Source: an uncultured bacterium (GTDB lineage: Bacteria > Verrucomicrobiota > Kiritimatiellia > CAIVKH01). From it: a stretch of DNA of 64,000 bases. A program made the translations under genes and the position numbers. Location: NCBI GenBank assembly GCA_903906425.1, contig CAIVKH010000137.1, forward strand, positions 30,813 to 94,812. The letters run 5' to 3'. This document shows positions 1-9,216 of this stretch, one piece after another. The notes below the pieces were generated by a model. That model was not told the DNA's origin, did not search any database, and worked only from the letters and a program-made list of their open reading frames with translations. The number at the start of each line of letters is the position of its first letter. The stretch's first letter is position 1.

Positions 1-1
1 G

Positions 2-1837
2 CCGAAAGACGACGTGAGTTTCCATCTCTACGAAATCGGAACGGACGGCGCGAACCGCCGCCAGCTCACGCGCAGTTCTTACGACGACATGGACCCGATT
101 TACCTGCCGGACGGCCACATTCTTTTTTCCACATCGCGCGGCAATTCGTACGTGCGATGCCTGCCGCAATCGGCGTCCACCGTGCTTGCGCGCTGCGATC
201 CCGATGGCCGCAACATTTACATCATTTCGCGCAACAACGAACCCGACTATACGCCGTCGCTGCTGCCCGATGGCCGCGTGATCTACACGCGCTGGGAATA
301 CACCGAGCGGCCGCTGTGGCGTCTGCAAAAACTCTGGACGATCAATCCCGACGGCACCGGCGAGGCCGTTTTCTGGGGCAACGGCAGCGCCTATCCCGAT
401 ATGCTTTGGGAAGCGCGCGCGGTTCCCGGCGGCTCGCAAGTCATGTTCGTCGGCGTCGGTCATCACAATGTAATCACCGGCTGCCTCGGCCTGCTCGACA
501 CCGCCCGCGGTTTGCAATGGCCCGATGGCATCAAGAAAGTCACCGCAGAAATTTCATGGCCGGAAGTCGGCGAACCTGAAGGCGGCAGTCCCATCGCATC
601 GCCGCGCTATCACGCCGGCGGCGGATTCTGGTCCGTGCGCAGCCCGTATCCGCTCGGCCCCGAAGATTTCCTCGTCTCCGCCGCGCGAACTTCGAGCGAA
701 GATTTTTCGCTTTATCTGATGGACATCCACGGCAACCGCGAACTGATTTACTCCGGCCGCCACACCGTCTGGTATGCGCAGCCGATCCGCCCGCGCGTGA
801 CGCCGCCTGCGATTCCGAACCGCGTCGCGTGGCCGCAGTCTGGCGAGCAGCCGAAAGGCGGAGTGCTGTTCAGCGCGAATGTTTATGCCGGCGTCGAAGG
901 CATCCCGCCCGGCTCCGCAAAATTTCTTCGCGTGATCGAAATGGACGCGAAGACCTACAGCATGGGCTACAAATCATTTCGTCATTCCGGCCCTGCGATC
1001 TCCGTCATCCAGGAAGACGGCGTGAAAAGAATTCTCGGCACAGTGCCGATCCAGCCCGACGGCTCCGTCGCGTTCAACGCACCCGCTGGAAAAGCGCTGC
1101 ACTTCCAATTGCTCGATGAACGCCAGCGCTGCATCCAAATCATGCGCTCCTTCACCGGCGTCATGCCCGGCGAAACGCGCGGCTGCTTCGGCTGCCACGC
1201 GCTGCACACCGCCAGCCCCGACGCGCGCGCCGGCACGCTCGCGCTGCGCACTTCGCCCTCCGATCTCACGCCGCCGCCGTGGGGCGCGGAAACCAGCGTC
1301 AGCTATGAACGCTTCTGCCAGCCGGTGCTCGACAAATATTGCGGCAAGTGCCACGAAGGCGAAGGCAAAGCCCGCGCGAAACTCGACCTCACGTTGCGCG
1401 GCGGTTTTCACGAAACCGGCATTGACGATCCGAAACTCTGGCCGTTCAAAGAACCCTACATGACGCTCATCGGCCCTGGCGCATGGGCCGGCCCGAAGCC
1501 CGAAGGACACGGCGATGCTCTCGGCCTCGCCGGCTGCCTCGGCGTCGAAGTGAATCACCAATACGGCCCGCTAAAACCCGGCACGATGCTCTCCGCCACG
1601 AGCCGCCTCATCGAACTCGCAACGAACGGAAAACACCACGACGTGAAAATCGAAGGCGAAGATTTACAGCGCCTCATCGCGTGGGTGGATTGCAACTGCG
1701 TCTATCGCGGCGACGAAGAAGTCCGCCAGATTCCCGATCCTCCGCCGGAAATCGCAGCGCGTTTTCCCGTCCCTGTCAAAACCCGCACCGCGCCGAAAAT
1801 CGAACGCCTCCAACCCGTCACCGATTCCGTGCGGTAA
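2..1837 (+). CDS. HzsA-like PD40 beta-propeller protein with two haem c motifs (5' truncated)
   Basis: The frame is open to the left edge, so the start lies outside the window; an in-frame GTG at 14 is unlikely to be the true start. The N-terminal half contains repeated propeller-blade strings such as YDDMDPIYLPDGHILFSTS and EPDYTPSLLPDGRVIYTRW, typical of TolB/PD40 repeats. Two CXXCH haem-binding motifs follow, CFGCH (codons at about 1184-1198) and CGKCH (about 1340-1354). The C-terminus (LIAWVDCNCVYRGDEEV) resembles proteins annotated as related to the hydrazine synthase alpha subunit. Such relatives are widespread in PVC bacteria outside anammox organisms, so hydrazine synthesis is not implied. 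A periplasmic redox or binding role is inference. A palindrome array follows 24 nt after the stop. Confidence 0.6.
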   Translation, partial: PKDDVSFHLYEIGTDGANRRQLTRSSYDDMDPIYLPDGHILFSTSRGNSYVRCLPQSASTVLARCDPDGRNIYIISRNNEPDYTPSLLPDGRVIYTRWEYTERPLWRLQKLWTINPDGTGEAVFWGNGSAYPDMLWEARAVPGGSQVMFVGVGHHNVITGCLGLLDTARGLQWPDGIKKVTAEISWPEVGEPEGGSPIASPRYHAGGGFWSVRSPYPLGPEDFLVSAARTSSEDFSLYLMDIHGNRELIYSGRHTVWYAQPIRPRVTPPAIPNRVAWPQSGEQPKGGVLFSANVYAGVEGIPPGSAKFLRVIEMDAKTYSMGYKSFRHSGPAISVIQEDGVKRILGTVPIQPDGSVAFNAPAGKALHFQLLDERQRCIQIMRSFTGVMPGETRGCFGCHALHTASPDARAGTLALRTSPSDLTPPPWGAETSVSYERFCQPVLDKYCGKCHEGEGKARAKLDLTLRGGFHETGIDDPKLWPFKEPYMTLIGPGAWAGPKPEGHGDALGLAGCLGVEVNHQYGPLKPGTMLSATSRLIELATNGKHHDVKIEGEDLQRLIAWVDCNCVYRGDEEVRQIPDPPPEIAARFPVPVKTRTAPKIERLQPVTDSVR

Positions 1838-1861
1838 ATCCGTGGCGACGACCATCGGAAT

Positions 1862-1908
1862 TTCCAATCATTGGAAATTTCGGTTCCGCACTTTTCCAAT
1901 GATTGGAA
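1862..1908. repeat. Palindrome array 1 (2 copies, C then G centre)
   Basis: Copies of TTCCAATnATTGGAA start at 1862 and 1894, 32 bp apart. It lies 24 nt after the stop of the HzsA-like gene and upstream of the esterase, between co-directional genes. The two copies are exact reverse complements of each other. Confidence 0.95.
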
Positions 1909-1995
1909 ACCACGATGCAATCCCGCGATGTTCGCGGCCTGCCGGACAATCTGATAGTTGATGGACGGACGGACTCACAGATGGAGATTGAAAAT

Positions 1996-3087
1996 ATGAT
2001 GAAGCAAAATGATCGCGCGAAAATCCTGGTTTTGCTTGTTGCGGTTTTCGCGAGCGCGGCGCTTGTGCGCGCGGTTGAAATTTCTGACGGGCACGTGTCG
2101 TTCGCGCTGAAGGCTCCGCAGGCGAAGGAAGTGAAGCTCCGCGGGCAGTGGTCGAAACAGGACCTCGCGATGGAACGCGGAAGCAACGGGACATGGACCG
2201 CGACGCTTGATTCTGTGCCCGCGGGCGTGTGGGAATATTCGTTTGCGGTGGACGGTCTCAACGTGATTGATCCACAGAACCCCGCGATCAAGCCGCAGCG
2301 CGAGCCGCAAAAAAGCATCCTGCATATTCCGTCAACGCCGCCCGCGCCGTGGGACTGGCAGGATATTCCGCACGGCACGGTCCACACGCATGACTACCAA
2401 TCGAAAGCACTCGGTCGTCAGCGCGAACTGCTGGTGTACACACCGCCGGGCTACGAGGCCGACGCCGCCAAACATTTCCCGCTGCTCGTGCTCCAGCATG
2501 GTTCCGGAGACAACCAGCGCGCATGGACCGAACACGGCAAGGCGAATTGGATTCTCGACAGCCTCATCGCCGCCGGAAAAGCAAAGTCGATGATTGTGCT
2601 GATGATTGACGGACATCCGAACGGACAGGTTCCGCGCGAGGCGAAGGATCGTCGCGCCGCATCGCTTGAAGCCTTCCGTCACGAACTTTTCGACGACGCG
2701 ATTCCGCTCGTCGAAAGAAATTACCGCGTTGCCGAGGGCCGCGAAAATCGCGCAATCACCGGCCTGAGCATGGGCGGTTGGCAGTCGCTCACTGTCGGCC
2801 TCAACGCGCTCGACCGCTTCGCATGGATCGGTTCGTTCAGCGGCGTTGCCGATCTCGATGCAATCAAGCCCGCTCTCGATGCCGGCAAGGAAACGAACGA
2901 GAAATTGAAGCTGCTGTGGATCGCCTGCGGTCGCGATGATTTTCTCCTCGAACGCAACAACGCCCTCATCGCCGCACTCAAGAAGAGCGGCGTAAATTAT
3001 GACTGGCATCTGACCGATGGCGGCCACGCCTGGCCCGTCTGGCGCGGCTATCTCACCGAATTCGCGCCGATGCTGTTTCAGAAATAG
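1996..3087 (+). CDS. Secreted CE1-like esterase with N-terminal E-set domain
   Basis: Putative carbohydrate esterase of the alpha/beta-hydrolase superfamily, exported by the Sec pathway. ATG 1996 is chosen because GGAG (1983-1986) sits 9 nt upstream and the protein then begins with a signal peptide (MMKQNDRAKILVLLVAVF...); longer frames run into the palindrome array. An immunoglobulin-like E-set domain of the CBM48/esterase-N type occupies about residues 25-110. The esterase domain follows, with nucleophile Ser258 in GLSMGG and a likely catalytic His344 in GGHAWPVW. The family includes feruloyl and acetyl-xylan esterases; the substrate is not determinable. The next gene starts 35 nt downstream, so the two are probably co-transcribed. 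Confidence 0.8.
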   Translation: MMKQNDRAKILVLLVAVFASAALVRAVEISDGHVSFALKAPQAKEVKLRGQWSKQDLAMERGSNGTWTATLDSVPAGVWEYSFAVDGLNVIDPQNPAIKPQREPQKSILHIPSTPPAPWDWQDIPHGTVHTHDYQSKALGRQRELLVYTPPGYEADAAKHFPLLVLQHGSGDNQRAWTEHGKANWILDSLIAAGKAKSMIVLMIDGHPNGQVPREAKDRRAASLEAFRHELFDDAIPLVERNYRVAEGRENRAITGLSMGGWQSLTVGLNALDRFAWIGSFSGVADLDAIKPALDAGKETNEKLKLLWIACGRDDFLLERNNALIAALKKSGVNYDWHLTDGGHAWPVWRGYLTEFAPMLFQK

Positions 3088-3122
3088 TTGCTGCCGTGTG
3101 CCGGTTCCGGAGGTTCTTCCCC

Positions 3123-5777
3123 ATGTCAACCATGACCAAAATCATCAAGTGGTCGGCGATCGCGTCGCTGCTGATCTGTTTTGCAAAAGCGCGGGCGGAC
3201 GGGCAACGGATCGAACTGCGAAACGAACGGTTGGCGCTTGCGGTGGGGGAAAAGGAACGCGGCGCGATTGTATCTTTTCAAGCCGCCGGTGGCGCGGAGT
3301 TCGCGGCGACCGCGAAGTCGCCAATACTTTTCGCGCTGACTTTTTCGAAACAGGCGACGCCGTCTGGCGAGTCCTTCACGTTGACCAGCCGCGATGCCGG
3401 GAACTTCAAGACAGACGCGCAGAACACCGCGCAACAGCAAATGGTCACGCTGAACTACGATGGCTTTTCGAACGGACAGATTTGCGTGACCTGCACCGCA
3501 CGCGTGGCAGAGAACGATCCGTTCGTACGCTGGAGACTCACAGTGAAAGTGCCGGAGGGCTTGGTGCTGGAGGCGGTGCGATTCCCCATCATCACACTGC
3601 GCGCGCCGCTGGGCGCGAGCGTGGAGGATGACGCGGCCGTGCTCGGTTCGACCAAGGGCGGCATAATCCGCGAACCCGGCGCGATGAAGGTAGGTTCAAA
3701 TGTCTCCATCGCGCAGCCGGGAAACATGGCCGCGCAGTTCGGATGCTATTACTCGTCGCGCGCCGGTTTTCTCACCGCCGCGCTCGATGGTCGCGGTCAG
3801 CCGAAGCATCTCCTCGCGACGCGCACAAGCGACGGCGTCGAATTGAGCTGGTATCGTCCCGCTTTCGCGACAGGTACGGTCACGCAGGGATACGATGTCG
3901 TGATGACGACTTTCGCCGGCGCGGACGGAGGGCCTTGCGACTGGCGCGATGCGGCGGACATCTACAAGCAATGGGCGCTGACGCAGCCGTGGTGCGCGGC
4001 GACGTATGACAAACGCGCCGATATTCCGGCGTGGATGAAGGAAGGGCCCGCATTTGTGCGCTTCGGTCACGATTGGCTCGCGGAGCCGGCGCGAATCGAG
4101 CGATGGGTGACGGAATATTGGCAGAAGAAATTTCCCGCCGCGCCGCTGATCACGGCGTATTGGGGCTGGGAGAAAATCGGCAACTGGGTCACGCCGGACT
4201 ATTTTCCGGTGTTCCCGAGCGACGAGCAATTCACGCAACTCGTGGCGCGCACCCGCTCAATGGGCTGCCACGCGTTTCCGTGGCCGTCGGGCTATCACTG
4301 GACGCTCACTTACGACAAGCAATCTGACGGCAGTTTCAAATGGGATGACCGGAAACGTTTCGACGAAACGGCCCGCGCTCACGCCGTGCAGACGCGCGAC
4401 GGAAAACTTTATCTGCGGACGCCGAGCTGGCTGAAGGGCGGCGACACAAGCTGCATGTGCGGCGGCGATCCGTGGACGCAGCGCTGGTGGAACGACGACA
4501 TCTGCGTGCCGCTCGCACAACGCGGCTGCGAGATGATTCAGGTGGACCAGGTCGTCGGCGGAAGTTTTCCCGCGTGTTTCAATCCCGCGCATCCGCATCC
4601 GCCGGGACCGGGCTTGTGGCAGACGGAATCCTTCACACGCCAGTTGCAAACGATGCGTGATGCGATGCGAAAAATTCAGCCCGACGCCATCGTCTGCTAC
4701 GAAGAACCCAACGAGTGGTTCAACCATCTCGTTGGCATTCAGGACTACCGCGATTGCGAAGCGCCGCACGAGTGGGCCTCTGTTTTCAACTATCTCTATC
4801 ACGAATTTCTCCCGACGTTCCAAAGCAACCCGCGCGCCGACGATCTCGAAATGGCCGCGCACTGTCTCGTGGATGGACAGATTCCGCACCTCGTGCCATC
4901 GGGCCGCGACCTCGCGGAATCGGTGTTGGTCAATGGCGGTTTCGAGCCGCGCGCCGGTGGTCGAAATGCCAGCGTCGGATGGGATCAGGTCCACAGCTAT
5001 CAAGGTGTGGACTGGAACGGCCAGGCCGTCAGCGACACGCTCGACAAACACAGCGGCGCAGGCAGTCTGCGACTGGAAAATACAAACGCATCCGACATCG
5101 TGCAGATTTCGCAGAACGTGAAAGTCAGTGTGGATGGTCTCGCAGTTGGGAAACAATATCGCCTCGGCGCGTGGCTCAAGACCGATCATATGGCCAAACA
5201 AAATGCGATCGGTTTCGTCTTCCTCTCCGCGGGCACAAAATCGGTGGGCCGCAGCGGCGGGTTGCCGTTTCCATCTGCAGGCGCGGGTTGGCAAAAAGTT
5301 TCCGCCGACTTCACCGTGCCCGCCGACGCCGAGATGCTGCGAATCATGATCAACGTCATCGGCGCGGCACGCGCGTGGACGGACGACATGACGCTGGAAG
5401 AAATTTTGCCGGACGGCAGCACGAAGCCCGCGCTTTATTCCGGCGCGTCACCCGTCGCCAAATTCATGCAGCAATGGGTCGCGCTTTACCACGGCGACGG
5501 CCGCCCGTGGCTGCAATTCGGCCGGATGCTCCACCCGCCGGCGCTCGTGTGCGCAACGAACATTTACGAAGCGCCGAGCCGCGGCAAAAACGATTCCGTC
5601 ATCTACACGCCGCGCGCGCTGCCCGCCGTGCTGCACAACGCCTACCGCGCCCCCGACGGCACCGAAGCCGTCGTGCTCGCAAATCCGACGCCCACCGCGC
5701 AGCACGCCAAATTGACCTGGCACGGAAAGACAACCGAACTCGACGTCCCGCCCGCCACCGCGATGCTCGTCAAATAA
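3123..5777 (+). CDS. Secreted DUF6259-type protein with C-terminal carbohydrate-binding-like module
   Basis: Large secreted protein. ATG 3123 follows GGAGG (3109-3113) at 9 nt and opens a signal peptide ending near KARA. The N-terminal part is beta-rich, and the middle resembles a TIM barrel of the DUF6259 type often found in Planctomycetes and Lentisphaerae (conserved-looking WGWEKIGNW, FPWPSGYHW and CYEEPNEWF). Residues of about 610-760 (LVNGGFEP... to AWTDDMTLEE) look like a family 4/9/22-type carbohydrate-binding module. Function is inferred as polysaccharide processing; catalytic residues cannot be assigned. It lies in a probable operon with the esterase upstream. Confidence 0.6.
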   Translation: MSTMTKIIKWSAIASLLICFAKARADGQRIELRNERLALAVGEKERGAIVSFQAAGGAEFAATAKSPILFALTFSKQATPSGESFTLTSRDAGNFKTDAQNTAQQQMVTLNYDGFSNGQICVTCTARVAENDPFVRWRLTVKVPEGLVLEAVRFPIITLRAPLGASVEDDAAVLGSTKGGIIREPGAMKVGSNVSIAQPGNMAAQFGCYYSSRAGFLTAALDGRGQPKHLLATRTSDGVELSWYRPAFATGTVTQGYDVVMTTFAGADGGPCDWRDAADIYKQWALTQPWCAATYDKRADIPAWMKEGPAFVRFGHDWLAEPARIERWVTEYWQKKFPAAPLITAYWGWEKIGNWVTPDYFPVFPSDEQFTQLVARTRSMGCHAFPWPSGYHWTLTYDKQSDGSFKWDDRKRFDETARAHAVQTRDGKLYLRTPSWLKGGDTSCMCGGDPWTQRWWNDDICVPLAQRGCEMIQVDQVVGGSFPACFNPAHPHPPGPGLWQTESFTRQLQTMRDAMRKIQPDAIVCYEEPNEWFNHLVGIQDYRDCEAPHEWASVFNYLYHEFLPTFQSNPRADDLEMAAHCLVDGQIPHLVPSGRDLAESVLVNGGFEPRAGGRNASVGWDQVHSYQGVDWNGQAVSDTLDKHSGAGSLRLENTNASDIVQISQNVKVSVDGLAVGKQYRLGAWLKTDHMAKQNAIGFVFLSAGTKSVGRSGGLPFPSAGAGWQKVSADFTVPADAEMLRIMINVIGAARAWTDDMTLEEILPDGSTKPALYSGASPVAKFMQQWVALYHGDGRPWLQFGRMLHPPALVCATNIYEAPSRGKNDSVIYTPRALPAVLHNAYRAPDGTEAVVLANPTPTAQHAKLTWHGKTTELDVPPATAMLVK

Positions 5778-5814
5778 ATCGGCCTCTTCATCGCGTCAGC
5801 ATGTGCTACCAACC

Positions 5815-5893
5815 TTCCAATCATTGGAAATTTCAGCTGCGATTTTTCCCAATGATTGGAAGTAATGGCAGAAGAAATTTCCAGTCATTGGAA
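5815..5893. repeat. Palindrome array 2 (3 copies, two degenerate)
   Basis: Copies start at 5815 (perfect, C centre), 5847 (TCCCAATGATTGGAA, one change) and 5879 (TTCCAGTCATTGGAA, one change). Both intervals are exactly 32 bp. It begins 37 nt after the DUF6259 gene stop. The phase is kept even though the copies have diverged. Confidence 0.9.
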
Positions 5894-5987
5894 TCATCGA
5901 GATTCGTTTGAAGCAGCGCGCCGCGGATTGCAGATCGAACACCTGATTGTTGGTAGTTTCCGCGTTCCGCGGAGAAATGAGGGGAAC

Positions 5988-8900
5988 ATGAAATTACATT
6001 TTTCAATTTCTTTCGTGATCGCCTTGTCGGCGCTCGTCTCGCGGGCGGCTGCGGGCTTGCCGGACGTCGCTGCGCCGGGCAATCGCTTTGAGCCGCCGGC
6101 GCAATCCGCTGGTGACGGCGCGCCGCTGATTTTCGAGCACAGTGTTGAGGCCGGCCCAGACGAAACCTTCCTGCTCGTCGGCCAGGATCTGACCACGAAT
6201 CTTTTCGTCTGGGGCGAGAGTGCGCAGTCGCCGGCGGGCCAGGAATGGAAGCCGCATGTTCAGTTTCTGACGAACGGAATGCTCGCCGCAACGCTGCCGC
6301 AAAAAGCCCAGGACGGTTCGTTCCTCGTGTGGGCGAAAAATGCCCGCGGATGTTCCGCGCCCGTTGTGCTCAACGCGCCGCAGCCGTGGTGGTGCAGCGC
6401 GGATCGCGCAGCGCCCGGTTCGACGGTTCGAGTCTTCGGCCGCAACCTCGCGCGGCGACCGGATGGAGCGAGCGCGTTCGTCTGTATCGCGCAACTTGGC
6501 AAGACGGGCCGCTGGGCGGAGGTGACGAAGGCCGGCAACTACGAAATCGAATTCCGCGTGCCGTCGGATTTGGCGGAGGGCGATTATCAAATCTGGATTC
6601 ATGCCGGCAGCGGCGGCGAGTTCGGATGGGGCGGTCCGCTGGCGTTGAAGGTTTTGCCGGAACAAAAGAAGTCGAGCGGCATTTTCAGTTCGTCTGAAAA
6701 AGCCACGCCGCTTCCTGCGGGCGCAACTGGCGCGGAAATACAGTCAGCGCTCACAGAGCGTGCGGCTCATGGCGGCGGCACGGTGCGCCTGCCCGCCGGA
6801 GCTTTCAACGTCGCCACGACGTTGCGTGTGCCTGCGAACGTGTCTCTCGCAGGCGCGGGCCGCGAGGCGACGCAATTGCAGTTCGTCAACGACTCCGCGG
6901 TTCCGTTGCCGCGTATCGGTGGCGGCGGATGGGGCCAGGCACCCGGCGCGATTCACACACCCGGCGACACGATGGAATATTCGATTGATGTTCCGGCATC
7001 CGGCACGTGGAACGTCTGGCTGCGCTACGCAACCGACATGGCACAATGGAAACGTCCCGGCGTCAGCGATTGCTTCACGCTTGCGGCCGATGGGGGCGAA
7101 CCGGTCTGGCTGAAGAACCTCGAGAACACCGGAGGCTTCGGCGTGTTCAAGTGGACGAAATCGGCGGAAATGAAATTGACGGCGGGCCATCGCACGCTGG
7201 TCTGGAAAAATGTCAAAGGCGGCGGCGCTTCGCTCGATGCTTTCGTCTTCGCGCTCGATCCGGATTTTGTGCCGACGCAAAACCCGCCGCCATCCACTTC
7301 GAAAAAAGTCATCGTGGTGCAGGGCGAAGACTGCACGCGGTTCATCGCGAAAGATGGCAACCTTCTCGGCGGCGATCGCGCCGCAATCTGGCTCGCGGGC
7401 GATGGCGCGAGCGTCAACGATCTGACGGTGCTCGGTGATTCGCGACTGAATATCGGCGTCGCGATTCGCTCGCCGCAGCCGCTCGCGTGGCAGGAAGACA
7501 ATCGCGTCGAGCGCGTCCGCGTCGCCGATTGCGACGGCAAGCAGGCCGAGAATTGCGGCGTTCTCGTGCATAATGCATGGCGCGCAACTGTTCGCGACAA
7601 CGAGATATTCGGACGAGCCCCGCTATTCATTTCCGGCGCGCGACGCTGCACATTCGGCAACAACCGGCTCGTCTCGGTGACGCGCTTTGGCGGCAATGCG
7701 GAGGCCGCGATTCTTGGACGCTGCGAACCAATTGAGGACTGCATCATCGAACGCAACGTGATCGCATCGCCGCCCGGCGCGGAAGCTGGCGGGGCGACTG
7801 CGCGACGGTTGCTGTGGTTTTCCACCGGCCACGGTTCGGTGGTCCACAATTGGATTGCGCACAACGGCGTCGAAGTTCCGGCGACACCGGGCGCTGAAGT
7901 GGGCGCAGGCCAGGCGCGCTTCAGCGGCGTCGCAGGCAGCGATCAAAATGTCGGCGAGATGATCTTGTTCGAAGGCAACTATCGCACCGCATATTTCGGC
8001 CCGCTCGCCGGCGCTGACGAGAAAAGCGTGACGTTGCCGAAAACGATTCCGGCCACGCCCGACGACCGCCTCGGCAACGTGAAGCGCGATCAACTCGCGC
8101 ACGATGCCGCTGGTAACGAAACACCATTCTGGCCGCCTGTTGTGGACGATGGTTCTGACGAGCCGCCGCTATCCGAATATTTCGTCGCGATTTTTTCCGG
8201 CCGCGGTCAGGGCGAAACACGCCGCGTTGTCGGACGCGATGGCGAGCGACTGCTGCTCAGCAAGCCGTGGCGTGTCGAGCCCGCCGCCGGCAGCGTCGCG
8301 GTCGTCGGGACGATGTTTTATCAGAACCTCATCGTCGGCAATTACACGCCTGACGGCATGACCGGCATCCAGCTTTGGATTTCGTGCGTCGGAAATGTCA
8401 TCGCCGGAAACACGATCGCCCGCGAACGCAAACCGGGCCTCTACCTTTATGCAAACGGAACGACGCTCGCCTCCTCGATGCCGCGCACGTGGAATCGCGG
8501 CATCAGCCCGCTGTTTTGGAACGACACGGTGGGCAACCGCGTCGAGGAATGCAGCGCCGGCGCAATTGTCACGAGCGGAGATTCGCCAACGCTGCCCATC
8601 GAATTTCCGCACGCGCTGGGCAATGTGCTCCGGCATAATTCGTTCGTTCGCAGCCGCACCGACGGCGTCGTCCTCACGAGCCGCGGCCCCGCCAAAGGCG
8701 TGACCGACACCGCGGCGTCCGTCGCGGGGACCATCGTCGAGTTCAATGTTGTACGCGATGCGGAGATTGCCTACCGCGTTGCCGCGAGTGCCGACGCCGT
8801 CGTGCTCCGGCGCAATCACGCATATTTCTGGTATCCCGTGAACAACTCCACCAGCGCGCCGATCGCTTTTCAAATGGACAGCACGAACACCACCTGTGCC

Positions 8901-8999
8901 ATCGAAGATAATGTCATCGAAGGAATCCATGGCGTGCACGACGGACGTATCGTTGATCTCAAGACGCCCGCCGGAATTCAGCGGCTGCCGCAACGATGA
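5988..8999 (+). CDS. Secreted right-handed beta-helix protein
   Basis: About 1003-residue exported protein. ATG 5988 is preceded by GAGGGG and opens a signal peptide (MKLHFSISFVIALSALVSR). An IPT/E-set-like segment comes first (about residues 40-220), then the start of a pectate-lyase-like helix (GAEIQSALTERAAHGGGTVRLPAG, typical of pectate lyase superfamily proteins). An inserted galactose-binding-like module (TMEYSIDVPASGTWNVWLRY) precedes further helix coils with N/D-x-I repeats to the C-terminus. Function is probably polysaccharide lyase or hydrolase, or binding; no specific catalytic set is identifiable. It belongs with the preceding carbohydrate genes. Confidence 0.65.
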   Translation: MKLHFSISFVIALSALVSRAAAGLPDVAAPGNRFEPPAQSAGDGAPLIFEHSVEAGPDETFLLVGQDLTTNLFVWGESAQSPAGQEWKPHVQFLTNGMLAATLPQKAQDGSFLVWAKNARGCSAPVVLNAPQPWWCSADRAAPGSTVRVFGRNLARRPDGASAFVCIAQLGKTGRWAEVTKAGNYEIEFRVPSDLAEGDYQIWIHAGSGGEFGWGGPLALKVLPEQKKSSGIFSSSEKATPLPAGATGAEIQSALTERAAHGGGTVRLPAGAFNVATTLRVPANVSLAGAGREATQLQFVNDSAVPLPRIGGGGWGQAPGAIHTPGDTMEYSIDVPASGTWNVWLRYATDMAQWKRPGVSDCFTLAADGGEPVWLKNLENTGGFGVFKWTKSAEMKLTAGHRTLVWKNVKGGGASLDAFVFALDPDFVPTQNPPPSTSKKVIVVQGEDCTRFIAKDGNLLGGDRAAIWLAGDGASVNDLTVLGDSRLNIGVAIRSPQPLAWQEDNRVERVRVADCDGKQAENCGVLVHNAWRATVRDNEIFGRAPLFISGARRCTFGNNRLVSVTRFGGNAEAAILGRCEPIEDCIIERNVIASPPGAEAGGATARRLLWFSTGHGSVVHNWIAHNGVEVPATPGAEVGAGQARFSGVAGSDQNVGEMILFEGNYRTAYFGPLAGADEKSVTLPKTIPATPDDRLGNVKRDQLAHDAAGNETPFWPPVVDDGSDEPPLSEYFVAIFSGRGQGETRRVVGRDGERLLLSKPWRVEPAAGSVAVVGTMFYQNLIVGNYTPDGMTGIQLWISCVGNVIAGNTIARERKPGLYLYANGTTLASSMPRTWNRGISPLFWNDTVGNRVEECSAGAIVTSGDSPTLPIEFPHALGNVLRHNSFVRSRTDGVVLTSRGPAKGVTDTAASVAGTIVEFNVVRDAEIAYRVAASADAVVLRRNHAYFWYPVNNSTSAPIAFQMDSTNTTCAIEDNVIEGIHGVHDGRIVDLKTPAGIQRLPQR

Positions 9000-9063
9000 T
9001 CCGCTGCGGTTCATTCCTCCCGCCCCCGCGCGGCGATGCCGTGCGCGGTGATTGAACCGTCGC

Positions 9064-9110
9064 TTCCAATCATTGGGAGTTTGCGCCGCGCCAGTTTCCA
9101 ATCATTGGAA
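9064..9110. repeat. Palindrome array 3 (2 copies, both C centre)
   Basis: Copies start at 9064 (TTCCAATCATTGGGA, one change) and 9096 (perfect), 32 bp apart. It lies 64 nt after the beta-helix gene. This is the only two-copy array whose centre bases are the same. Confidence 0.9.
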
Positions 9111-9216
9111 GTGCAGCGTGGTTCCACAGCGAACGGTCGGAAGCTGTGCCACCTTGTGCAAAGCGCAAAGGGGGATATTGCTCTTCGCGAAGAGCGGCGT
9201 ATGCTCTGATGACTTG

